A stretch of DNA of 64,000 nucleotides. It comes from Blastomyces gilchristii SLH14081. Taxonomy: Eukaryota > Ascomycota > Eurotiomycetes > Onygenales > Ajellomycetaceae. Of the stretch, positions 48,401 to 60,300 are shown one piece after another. The DNA is taken from positions 2,064,241 through 2,128,240 of the forward strand of contig NW_003101678.1 in NCBI RefSeq assembly GCF_000003855.2, in the 5' to 3' direction. Within the stretch, counting starts at the first letter, position 1. The number at the start of each line of letters is the position of its first letter. The notes below the pieces were generated by a model. It ran no database searches, was not told the DNA's origin, and saw only the letters and a list, made by a program, of their open reading frames with translations. Both the position numbers and the translations under genes were made by a program.

Positions 48401-50161
48401 CAGTAATAAATAGTGATTCTTAACTGTCATCTTATTAAGGTCTCTGTAGTCTACACATAGACATAGCCTATCATTCTTCTTGAGTATAAAGAGTATAGAT
48501 GTCTCTGCTGAACTCTTTGATGAATATATTCAGTTCTTTGATTGCACTTCTTAAAGATATTTGCACAGAACATTCAATTTCTTTACAGACAAGTTGTAAA
48601 GAGACCTGTACAGTACTGTTGCACTGTCTTCAAGATAAATCTTATATTATATCTTGATATTAAAAAACTTCACTACTTCTCTTTCTGAAAAGATATTCTT
48701 AAAATCTGTAAAGAGATATTATATACATCTATCTTTAATAATAGATACTGCTGCTAATCTTGCAGTGAGAATGATGACTTCTTCATCTGTTCTTAAGTCT
48801 CAGTCATCTGCTACACAGTATATTAACTTAATCTTTTTCTCAAGATTCTTCTAATGAAGCTCTTCAGATTTCTCTATCACTGTCTCTTCATTAGTGAGAT
48901 GATACTGTCATATCTGAGTAACTCAGTCAATGAGAGAATTATTTTCTCTCAATTACAGAAGATCTAGAATGACATTCTCATCTATAATATTAACTGTGTA
49001 AAGAAGTAGACTACTCTTCTTAAAGATTTCTTCTGAGTCTGTGATCACACACTGCACTTGAATTATGTCAAAACAGTGATATTTCATTTCATCAGTAAAT
49101 TTCACATGATCTGACAGATCTATCTTCTTTCAACTCTTTATTAAAGAAAAGGAATAGAATATAAAGTTAATATTCATCTCAGAGTTAAGTAGACACCTCA
49201 CTAATATCTTCTTATTTAAGATATACATTGTAATCATAACATGAACTCAGAGATATAAGAATTATCAATTCTTTATTTCTTTCTCTTCTTTATCTTCTGC
49301 AGATATATTTGTTAGAAGAGAAGTCAACTTTGAGAAGATATCTTCTCAGTTTCTTCTCTTCTTCAGCTTCTTATAATCACTGATATAGTAATTATCAGCT
49401 CTGCAGTTAAAATAGAGATCTTTATCAAATCTTTTTTAATATTTCTTCACAGTGAGTGAAGAATCAGAACACTTGAAATTCTTCTTTACTTTCTTCACAC
49501 TGAAGTCATCACAGCACTGTTTAAATTCTGTTATAAGTTACTTAGAAGAGATCTTATTAATCTTTTTCTCAGAGAATTGATTATTTAAATAGATTCAGAA
49601 AGTTAGGTTGACAAGCTCAGTGTGATGAATTGATAAACTCTGATACTGTAATATCATTATTTATATCTTATGAGTCAGCTTCATGAGATAAAGCTGTGTT
49701 TTTAATTAATTCAAATCATCAGTCAATTTCTCTCAATATTCTTTAAATCTTATATTGAAATTGAAAGAATTCTCATTATCTCATTAATATAATACATTGA
49801 ACTGCTATGCTGCTGTGAAGCTGCAGTTGCAGTGATCTTCAATTTAATTCAGTAGAAAGTTCTTAAATTCTTCTTAAGTTATAATAGTATTGATACACTC
49901 AAGCTCTCTCTTCTTAATAATTCAAGTAGTTGCAGAGATGCTTTCAAGAAGGTTGATAGTGTAGATTACTCATATCTTATGAGTATTATACTGACTCAGA
50001 TTAAGGCAAAATTTCTGTTCAAGAGTACAGATAAAGCTGTGAAATTCAGACAAGATGTTTCTCTTATATCTCAGAGAATCTTCAATCTTAATCTCTCTAT
50101 CTTCATAATAGATGTAGATGTGTAGAGGCTGCGGCAGTGACAGAGCAGTTGAAGAGCTCAT
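45440..50161 (-). pseudogene. element C gag-pol, mutated
   Basis: Reading leftward, gag starts near 50161 (MSSSTALSLPQPLHIYIYYED, open to 49970). Reverse transcriptase lies around 48700-47900 with YLNNILIF near 48170, where active enzymes have YLDD. RNase H follows to about 47300. The integrase core contains the open piece 46346-46543 (MNFIVDL ... YISIYKK ... LLIID). A chromodomain lies at about 45620-45470 (LQYLIK ... EDYSLSEN). Most stops are TGA. Confidence 0.85.
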
Positions 50162-50350
50162 ACTAAAATGTGCAGTGAGTTCAGAAATCTCAGATTTCTG
50201 TCAAGATAGAGGTGTACACACTCTAGAGAATGATGTAGTGTTTCTTTCAGAGAATGAGATTAGATCAGTCTCAGTGCAGGTGTATAAGATCATATCAGTC
50301 TGTTAGAGCTTGACTGATTCAAATGTATAATCAGATTAAGTGATTTGAAT

Positions 50351-50886
50351 TATAACATGACAGAACTGAAGCAGTGACTAGTCAGCAGCATTATATAGAG
50401 ATAGTTGTTTGAGAAACTGTATGAATAAGCTTGACTATCTTGCTTGAATAACAAGCTTGTAGGCTACAGAGTTATTGCAAGAATATCACAGATATAGTAC
50501 TTAGTATACTAAGAAGATTGTATGAGGCACACAGTAACTCCTGTATATATTTCAGTAGAAGAAAAGAAACAAATCACTGACTTCTTTGATGAAGAGCCAG
50601 CATCTAGCTATTCTATATAGACAATGAGCAGATACTCTTCTCTCATTCCATGAGTGAGAATAGTCAGAGCAATACCTCAGCAGTGCCTCATTGTCAAGAA
50701 AGAGTAATCTGCTGACCTTGTATAGAAGTGAGGTTCTCTTATCCATCAATTGAATCTTTCTATGACATATCCGAATGATGTCATAGAGTGGTTGGAAACC
50801 GGGTCGGATGGAATGAAATCATCCGCATGGAAGCGATGAGCCGTGTGGAACCGCAGCGGGGCCTTGACGCGGCCGGGAGCGTGACA
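50351..50886 (-). repeat. 5' LTR of element C (right copy), outer end unmutated
   Basis: This 536-bp LTR is mutated over its left three quarters. About 50765-50886 is GC-rich, with intact CG, CC and GG pairs (for example GACGCGGCCGGGAGCG). This contrasts with the same positions of the left LTR. Confidence 0.93.
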
Positions 50887-50891
50887 GTCAT

Positions 50892-52090
50892 GATAAGTCA
50901 TTATCTTAATATCATCTAACAAATAATCAGTATATATCTGTATAAATGTGAATATTTAGAAAATATATACTTAAAAAGTGTGGCCAGAGTGGACTCTGCT
51001 GCCACTTGAATAACATTAAGAATAGAATGCTGAAATTAATGATTTCTCTCATCAATTTCACAGACAAGATGAGTGAAGATGATCTTGAGAAATATAAGAT
51101 TCTCTGACTTCTGATAAAAATGAATCTCATGAAGAGACTCTATTTTCATAATATCAGAGACTGAGTATTATTAAAAAGTGTTACTTTCATGCAATACACA
51201 TACACTTACTGCAACAATTCACTCTCTGTGTATGTGACTGAGAGTTGCAGCTTTCTCACACTGCATAACTCTTTCTGAGATACTGGCACTGATTTGCAAT
51301 TCATACAGTCTCTCAGTTCAGCATGTGCTATGTGTATACAGCTCTGTGTGCTGAGGCTGTGTTAATTATTATGACCTGGCGTGGTACTCACTTTTCACAG
51401 GCCATGTTTTGTTTAAGAGAGGAAAGAGAGAAGATGCAACTGTGATTTTATTAAGAGAGAATGAATAATTAGTAATATTGAATATAATTTGATTCTTCTG
51501 CATTTAAAATTTGATTAGTCTATACTCTTCAATTTGAGAGTTTCTAAGAGTGTTTTAATAGTTTTCATACCAGCTTGAACTTAGTGATGAGTTGAAGAAG
51601 AAGAGAAAAGAGAGAAGAAAGAAATGAGAATAACTTATCTTTATAATATGAAAACAGAGAATCACTGTAATCATTCTTTCTAATAATAAAGATCTGTTTT
51701 CTGCATGTATTTCTGATATAGATTATATGATAACTGTATACAAAGAATATCAACACTGTATGCATTGAATGAAGATAATGTTACTATGCAACACTGTAGC
51801 TGTTTCTGTATATCTCTGAAAGCTGTTAATATTTTCTTTGTCTCTTTATATTTGATAAGTCAGTAATATATTTCAATGCACTTCTTCTTTCATCATTATC
51901 ATCATTATCATCATTATCACTATTATTATTATTATTAATATTATCACTATCATCATCATTATTATCATCATCATCATCATCATCATTATTATCATTATTA
52001 TATCATTTCTGGCTGCCTCTTCTGCCTTCACTTCTCTTCAATACTCACTGAAACTAATCATGTCATTCTTCTTCAAATATTCTGCAGTTC
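50892..52090. other. hAT interior right of element C, no gene recognised
   Basis: This is AT-rich interior of the hAT element. A mixed (ATC/ATT)n microsatellite covers about 51893-52000. A short patch near 51373-51405 keeps GG/CG pairs. Confidence 0.5.
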
Positions 52091-52094
52091 TGTG

Positions 52095-52880
52095 AACCAT
52101 CAAGGCGCGTGAGCGCTGTCACAGATTGAAGAAAGAGAAGAAGAAGATATTCAAGTAAGAGAAGACAGATTATAAGACATGTTATAATATCTTGAAGAGA
52201 CTTTATAAGAGAGTAGAATGATAATGATTTTAAGTAACACTTCTGATAGATTTAGACTGAACTAAGTATAGAAATAATGTGAATGACACTGTCTGTGAGA
52301 GATTGAAGAAGAAGATAGTGAAGAGTCTTATACAGTAGTAGTGAGATCAGAAGAAGTTCTGAGAATAATTTGAGTCTAAGATAGAGAGAGAGAGAGAGAA
52401 GAAGAGTATTACTATAAATAAGCAGTAATAGAAGAAGATTGAGAGAGTATTAAAGTAGAAGATAAAGAAGTCAAAACTGATAAGTTTTTTATTTATTGAG
52501 AGATAATAATTTTTGATAATGCTTCTGTTCTCTAATTGATTAGCAGGAGCTGATAGAGAAGAAGAGAATTGAGACCTTGTTCAGATCTTGAATACACTTC
52601 ATGATTCAGAATATTGAGAAGACAGTTCTACTCTCTGAGTATGTCAATCTGCTTACTGCTGAGATAGAACCCAAGACAGCAGATCAGAAAATGTGGGATT
52701 TTAAGGCACAGATTGACCTGGCTGAGAGGAAGCAGTGAGAACCCTTCTCTGAGAAGACAGTGAAGAGAGATTTTGAGATGATTATCATCTCAGATGAGAA
52801 GAAGAAGAAGAAGAAGAAGAATAAGAAGTGAATTATGAAGAATGATAATACTAAGAAGAATGAGAAAGAGAAGAAGTAGA
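52095..52880 (+). pseudogene. unrecognised coding-like stretch in the hAT transposon
   Basis: Two exon-like segments are less broken by stops than the surroundings. At about 52098-52210 a basic helical stretch begins IKARERCHRLKKEKKKIFK. At about 52550-52878 a segment contains LLSEYVNLLTAEIEPKTADQ and ends in a Lys-rich tail, preceded by a plausible 3' splice site (TTGATTAGCAG). It lies upstream of the transposase on the same strand. It could be an accessory ORF of the element, an N-terminal exon of the transposase, or a captured host fragment. No family is recognised. Confidence 0.45.
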
Positions 52881-52979
52881 TTTTTTTCTTTTTATATTAG
52901 TTAGTTATAAGTTTAAGTTATTAATTATTAATAATTAAAATTGATTTTAAGTTTTTAAAAATTATTGTACAAGTTGTAA

Positions 52980-53015
52980 TCAAGTCAGGAATGATATATA
53001 TATATATATATATTT
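52980..53015. repeat. TA microsatellite
   Basis: A (TA)n run of about 25 bp lies in the hAT interior, between the unrecognised coding-like stretch and the transposase. Confidence 0.8.
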
Positions 53016-53329
53016 AACTATCATGATTCACAAATCACTATAATATATAAGTATCAATATTTTTTCAACATTAATATTCACAATATTAATATATTTTTAA
53101 TAATATTATCTGATAATGTAATTTAATAACACTCTCTTTCACAATATTAATATATTTCAAGAAATATGACAGAGATTAATCAAGATTGTTTATTTACTTT
53201 TATATATCAATGATATTCAATCTGAGTTAGTACTAAAATTATAACTAAGCTAAGAAATAAGATTATTTTCTCTTATATTAATTCTTCTTACACACATCAG
53301 TGATCAGTTATTGAAAATAAATTATTATC

Positions 53330-55750
53330 TTTCTTAAATTATTATCATATCTTCTGAATTCACTTCTTTCACTTCTTTTACTTCTATTGAAGATTCATAA
53401 ACTCTTTAAGAAATCACTGTGAATTACAAAGTCTATGTTATTTATAATTTAATACAGAATGCTCTCTTTTAATTATGATGAATGATCACTTTATTCTTCA
53501 TATCTGATTTCAGATTACAAAATTTATGAAAAACTCAACACAAATATCAAGATAAACTATGAAATAATTATCAATAGATTGTATTGCAGATTACTAAAGA
53601 GTCATCTCTCTACTACAATTACTACAACTTCATTCAGAAACATTTATTATGAACTGATTATAGCTCTGAAGAAATTTCTCAACATCTGAAGTTATCAGAA
53701 TGCAGATAATAGAAGAAAAATAATCAGAAAATTACTACTGAGATGATAAGTTACTCTATTAGATAATGATTTTTGATAATACTAACTTTCTAATTTGAAG
53801 AAAATCATATGAAAATGATTATATATTAGTACTCTGATTTCATAACTCTCATCTGATAACTTTCATGAACAATTACTTTGTATATATATATCTCTGAATC
53901 TTTCTCTTTAATTAATTGAAAACTCTGAATTCTGAACACTTCTTTAAATACTTAATTCAAATCTTCATATTTCACATTGATTCTGTCTTCAGTTCAATCT
54001 TGAGATATATTACAAAGTCAATATACAACATCTAGAATCAGAGTTGAAGAATTATCAAAGAGTGTCTCTCACAGTGAATATATAAACTAGTACAAACAAT
54101 CTTACATTTATGAGAGTTATATGTTATTATATTGATGAGAACTGAACTTATTAAGAGATATTAATTAAATTTGAATCATTGATCAGTAGTCATACTGAGA
54201 ATTATATAACAGAGATATTAATAACTGTGATTAAAAATAACTATTGAGATATTAGTTTCAGTCTTCTTACAATTATAACTGATAATACTGCAAATAACTA
54301 CACTATAATGAAGTGCTTGAAGCAAAAATTGGCTTTATATTTCTAAAATAATAAACAAGGTCATATTCTCTGCATTGCTCATATGATTCAACTTATGATA
54401 TAAACACTGATAAAGAATCTTAACATTGAGATAAAGAATAATGAGATGGCTGATTCTTGAGATGAGAATGAGATGAAAGTGATTATTTCAGTAACTTTTG
54501 TATTCACTTTACAAAAGATAATATTTTTTGATAACATTTTTTGATATTGTTTTTTAATAACACTTTTTGATAATACTACTGTTAATTTTAAATAGATTGA
54601 CTAATAATTTAAATATCACAGATTTGAAACATTGTTAATGTGATTTGTATCTTCTCTAAATAATAACAATGATTTCATGATATTTAATAAATAAATAAAT
54701 CAGTCACATCACTGAATATGATACAGAATGTTAGAACACAGTGAAGTTCAATATATAAGATAACTGTTCAGACTCTTTGATTGCAGCAGATGATTAATTA
54801 TTGAGTGTAATATACTGATCAGAAAAAGATTCAGATATTAAAACTTTCTGATATGAAGTGAACTCAGTTGAAATATATAATTGATTTACTTTTTCAATTT
54901 TATAAGATAATAAAGACAGTCTCAATCACTCATACATTAATACTGCAGTCAGTCTGATGAGTGTATAACAGTTTATTTACTCATCTTAAGAAGCAGTTGA
55001 ATCACTCAAAAAGAAATTCAGTCTGAGATAATACTATAGTGCAGGCTATTATTACTGTAAGAAATAAAATGATATATTACTACAGTAAAACTGAACAATC
55101 TTTTACAGAGTACTATACTGTAGCAGCTCTACTAGATTTCTTTCATCAAGTTAATATCTACACTTCTCAAGATTGAACAGAGAAGAAATAAGACTTATAT
55201 ATCAAATTAGTCTGAGACTACTACAATGCTAACTATCAGAGATTTGAATGAGCAGATGTTTGAGATGTGAAGACAGTAGAATACAATTCTCTAGTAAGTA
55301 ATAATCTTTGATAACACTTCATAGTTCATAGAACTATAATACTAACTTTGAAACAGAACTTGTATACATTGATTACAACTGAAAATCAGGCAAAACTACA
55401 TACTTGTAAAACTGAATTTGATCACTATTTTCAAGATAATCTGACAAATTTACACATTAAATCAATTCTAGAGTTATGAAAAATTATTGAGAGTATATAT
55501 TCAACTGTTGCACTGATAATGTATAATATTCTAATAATTTCATTAGCAGAGATAGAAATGAAGTGAAAGTTCAACTCAAGTCAAGATATTTGTCACTATT
55601 ACTGAAAACAATTATAAGAAGAAATAATCAAGAAACTCATGATTATAAAATATGAAATTATCAGACAGTTTAATACCTCTGATCACAGTATATCAGAGAA
55701 GTGTAGTTTTCATGAGAAAGTGAAGAATAAACTTGTACAAGAATGTATTT
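53330..55750 (+). pseudogene. hAT transposase, mutated
   Basis: The central region is recognisable. A segment with the NNLTFM...YYID spacing lies at about 54080-54140, then ITDNTANNYTIMKCL at 54264-54310, then GHILCIAHMIQL at about 54358-54394. These correspond to the hAT core motifs around the catalytic aspartates (TTDNASNN and H-C-AH-INL). N-terminal zinc-finger and C-terminal dimerisation domains cannot be placed confidently. Stops interrupt the frame, so the copy is inactive. The family moves DNA by cut-and-paste and makes 8-bp duplications, which agrees with the flanks seen here. Confidence 0.85.
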
Positions 55751-56585
55751 AGTTGTTTTATAAGTGTTATCAATAATTATTATCAAATTCTGATTATATA
55801 AGCAATCACTGAATGAACTGAATGAGACTGATTTTAATCTTCAGTCTCAGTCTCATTCTGATTTTGAAAGAATGATCATCTTTCACAGTTTATTCTGAGA
55901 AATTACTCTCATTTCACTGTTCTTGAATTAAATCTGGTCATTTTTCACATCATTTCTCTCAGAAATGGTTCATTTTCAGATTTTTTTGAGACTTGGTCCT
56001 GGTGAGACTCACGCCAAGAAATGTATGAGACCAGATCAAATGAGATCAAATGTGAAATTCATAGTCTCACCAGCCAGTCTACGTGTGACCGTGTCTGAGA
56101 CCAGAATCAAAATATTTAATAGTCTTATTACTAATTCAACTGATCTCATTACACAGTTTTAAAATTATATAGTGATTTCATACTGTCTCAGTGAGACTTA
56201 CTGTCTACTCTTATCACATTTTTCAAATGAAACCATGATTTTCACTTCTCAATTTAAATTATTTTTATTGCTTTAAATGACTTTAAATCTCATTTGAGTG
56301 TTATCAAAAAGTGTTACTTTTTAAAAAATTAAAAATAGGCTAAAAAAACCTTAAAATGTCTAAAAATAGTAACTTTATGACAAGAATGAGACTTAATGAA
56401 ATTAAATAAGATCACTTTCTTATTTTTTCTAAGTCATGATCTCATTTTGAGATTTGATATATAGTCACTTTGCACGTTTTTTTAATGATTAGTCCCAGAG
56501 GAATTCATGCCAAGAAATGTATGAGATCAGATCAAATGAGATCAAATGTGAAATTCATAGTCTTAGTAGCCAGTCTATCTACTAT

Positions 56586-57399
56586 GATAAATATCATGTA
56601 TAATATGAAGGTCATGATAGACAGTAATCTATATTATTATACAATGATTAAATCTTCAGTGTATTCTCTTATCAAAACTCTGACTTCTTACAGAATTTAA
56701 TAACTTAAAAGACATTTGCATCTGTTACATAATAAAGCTAAATATAGATGATAAAGAATATTAATGTGAAGATGTCTATATATATGAAGTTGATAATCTT
56801 GACTATAATCTTATACTAGAACTTGTCTGACTATGTGAATAAAATATCTTACTGAACACTTGAAACAGAAGTTTAATATTCTCTAATAATGATAGAATTC
56901 ATGAAGATGATATTCACAAGACTATGAATCTGACACAGATCTCTGCTAACACTTATGAAATACTCTGAAAAAGAAGTTATTAATAAGATCACTGATAAAG
57001 TCACTGATAGCAGAATTATATAACAATCTATTTCATTAGTCTGACTAATATTAAGAAAGTGCTAGAAAAGTTATTCTATACTATAATAACAGATTCTCAT
57101 ACAAAACTTTCATAATAATATTATGAATATCTAGATATCTTTTAACAAGATAATATTATAAATATACCTCTCTTACAAGGCTTAGAAGTGAATCACAGTA
57201 TCAAGTTAGAAATGAAGAATGATAAGAATCTCAAGTCACTGTAAGACTCTCTTTATAATATATTCTGAGATGAACTTCTTCTTCTTCAGAAGACACTTAA
57301 TAATCTGTTAAATAAGATATTTATATATATTAGTAACTCTTTTACTGCAGCTTCTATTCTCTTTGCAAAGAAATCAGATAAAGAACTTCAATTCTATAT
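56586..57399 (+). pseudogene. A2 protease to RT start, mutated
   Basis: A2 coding sequence resumes after MITE M6 with the protease region (VMIDS, the DSG/DTG position, near 56620). It runs to the beginning of reverse transcriptase (EELQFY), where A3 is inserted. Confidence 0.8.
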
Positions 57400-60300
57400 T
57401 GTGACGGGCTGCGCCCGATCAATCATATAGACTATTCTGTACACTTCATAGATTCCTACCGCCTCATTCCCGATCGCCGATCCTCAGCCATCATGAATGT
57501 GTATGTTCCGATCGCTGATTCTCGGCCGCTACAAACGCGCGTATATTCTTCTGCCCTGAAGCACCACCATGTACATCATCACATACACATATAAATATTC
57601 ACTTCAATCACTGATTCTCACACTTTCTCTTTCTTTTCTTCTCTAATGTTTTTCTCTTTGTTATATAAGATCTATTAATATTATATCAATCTATTCAGCA
57701 TAAGCCTCTTACACTAGAAAAACATTCATCATCTTCTTATTAGAAAATAATTATTCATGCATCATCTTCTCATCAGAAATGATTATTTATTGAGAGATAT
57801 CTGAACATATAATAATACATAAGAAATAGAGAAACAGTCAAACAGTTAAGCAGACACTGAGTTCTTAGATAGAAGCTTGCTTATCAGTCACTCTGACTCT
57901 GTAATAAGATCTTATAAAGAGAATGTCAGTGAAAGATCTAAGAGTTCTGACACTCAGACATATGAGATATTCATAAGATTACACTTCTTCAAGATCTCAC
58001 AGATATTATACACTCAATGAACAACATGTCTAATGATAATATGAGAGAACTCTTGAACATGAGCATAGAAGTGATATCATAGTGACTTCAAGCAATGTTG
58101 AAATTACAACAGTAATAAATAGCTGATATGCATACAACTTAACAACATCAATATAAAGAGATGTAACAATTATTATAACAAGAAACTCAGACAATTTCAA
58201 CATCTACAGAATTGAATATAAAAGTGCTGAAAGAATGCTTAAATACTTCTATATATTTCAATACTTCTGATCTCACTCTCTACTCATCATAAAGAATAAA
58301 AATGCTCATGAAACTGAGTATGAATAAAGATATCATCAGTTTGCTGATCAATTAAAGTTAGTATATCAATGAACAATTGAAGAATCATGCAAAATAGAAG
58401 TTTCATCTATAAATAGAAGTATGTGAATCAGTATTATAAATATCTAATAACATCATCAAATATCTTGATATTCTGTTCTGAGATACTGTTATACAATAGA
58501 AAGTATTAAATTGATTACAGAGTGTCTGACAGAGAAACACTTCTCTTACAACATTTATTCCTGACTTCAACATTAAAATTCTAGAAGCAGAAGATCAATC
58601 TTGAGAGAATTGAATGAAGATTAGTATGCTTAAGAAGACATTAACTTTCAAACTCTTACAGATTCTTATAAGTGTAGACAAAGACCAGACTTATGAAGAC
58701 TTCTGCACACAGCTTCAGACATTGAATAACTATCTTATCAAGCTCAAGAGTATACAGAACAGTGACAGAAGATATTACATCTCAGTAACTTATACACCTG
58801 TATCAAAGAATAACAATGATGCAGATATCATGAATTGAGTAGACTTGAATATCTATGCATAAGCAAGAGTCTTCACTGTCTGAACAGACTTCTGAGTTTC
58901 TGAGATCACTTCTGAAGAAGTCACTGATCAATATCAATGAGAAGTATGTATTAACTGTAATCAATCAGAGTACATTACTTTCAACTGCTGATTAATCTAT
59001 ATATCTTCTCAATTAAGAGAAAGATCAATATCTTCTCATTTAAAAGATAAATCAGTGTCTGTCTGCATCAATCACATTGCAGTGAAGAAAGATTCAGAAG
59101 ATAACTATAAGAATGTTCTAATAAAACAGGAAAAAGATTAGCTTCTGTTCAAATTTATAAACAGAAGCTTGAAGAGATCAGATGACAATGATTTGAAGAG
59201 AAAATAACAATAAATGTGATTCTTGTATCTACTGTGATTGATAACATGTATAATATGAAAGTCATGATAGACAGCGGTCTATGTTACTATGCAATGATAA
59301 AATCTTCAGTTGTAAGATATTATAATCTTCAGTGTATTTCTTTATTAAAACTCTAACTTCTTGCAGAATTTGATGATCTGAAAGATGTTTGTATCTGTTA
59401 TATAATGAAACTAAACATAGATGTGAGAGAACATCAATATGAAGATGTCTATGTATATAAAGTTGATAATCTCAATTATAATCTTATATTAGAACTTATC
59501 TAACTATCTGAATAAGACATCTTACTGAATGCTTAAAACAGAAGCTTGATATTCTCTAATGATAATAGAATTTACAAAGATGATATTCATAAGACTATAA
59601 ATCTTACACAGATCTCTGTCAACACTTGTGAAATACTCTGAAAAAGAAGTCATTATCAAAATCACTGACAGAGTCACTGACAAGTTCATTAACAGCAGAA
59701 TTATATATCAATCTATTTCATCAGTCTGACTGATATTAAAAAGGCTCTAAAAAAGTTATTCTGTGTTACAATAACAGATTCTTGTATAAAACTCTCTCAA
59801 TAATATCATGAATATCTAGATATCTTCTGACAAGATAATATTATAAACATATCTCTCTTATTATATTCTGAAGTAAATCACAGTATTAAGTTAGAGAAAA
59901 AGAATGAGAAGAATTCTGAACTGTCATGAGACTCTCTTTATAATATGTTCTGAGATGAACTTCTTCTTCTTTGAAAGATACTCAATAATCTGTTGAATAA
60001 AGAATTTATACATGTTAGTAACTCTTTCACTGCAGTCTCTATTCTCTTTGCAAAGAAATCAGATGAAGAACTTCAGTTCTGTGTGAATTATCAAGAATTG
60101 AACAGATTAATAAAGAAAGACTGTTATTCTTTATCTCTTATTAATGAAACTCTAGCTCACATTGAATAAGCTCAATAATTTATAAAGTTAGATATCATCA
60201 CTGCATTTCATAAGATTCATATCACTGAAGAAGATGAGTGACTTACAGTATTTCAAACATAATATGATCTCTTTGAATGAGTAGTCACATTCTTTGAACT

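Larger units (their letters stand above)
43115..50886 (-). mobile_element. LTR retrotransposon C (Ty3/gypsy), antisense
   Basis: Two 536-bp LTRs lie at 43115-43650 and 50351-50886. A perfect 5-bp duplication GTCAT (43110-43114, 50887-50891) flanks the 7772-bp element. The coding strand is minus: gag lies at the right, integrase and chromodomain at the left, and a purine tract (AAAGAGAAGAG on the minus strand) adjoins the left LTR. It is inserted in the hAT transposon. Confidence 0.95.
42486..56081. mobile_element. autonomous-type hAT transposon, split by element C
   Basis: The ends are TAGACTGACTGTGTGACCG and CACCAGCCAGTCTA, with a perfect 8-bp duplication CGTGTGAC (42478-42485, 56082-56089). 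The first ~37 bp and the last ~100 bp match the ends of the 506-bp MITE family. Removing element C (43115-50886) and its duplication leaves about 5.8 kb. That interior includes a mutated hAT transposase (about 53330-55750), a second coding-like stretch (52095-52880) and a microsatellite. It is the presumed source of MITE mobility. Confidence 0.92.
42469..56577. mobile_element. hAT-type MITE (M6) split by the autonomous hAT
   Basis: The MITE pieces are 42469-42485 and 56090-56577, together 505 bp. They are flanked by a perfect 8-bp duplication TCTACTAT (42461-42468, 56578-56585) in element A2. The inner hAT element is flanked by its own perfect 8-bp duplication CGTGTGAC. Confidence 0.92.

Noticed and set aside
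51893..52000. CRISPR-like or tandem array
   Set aside because: It is a simple ATC/ATT trinucleotide microsatellite without spacers.
56470..56700. Single 76-codon protein
   Set aside because: The frame runs from the MITE M6 end into the A2 protease region and is a chance fusion across an insertion border.
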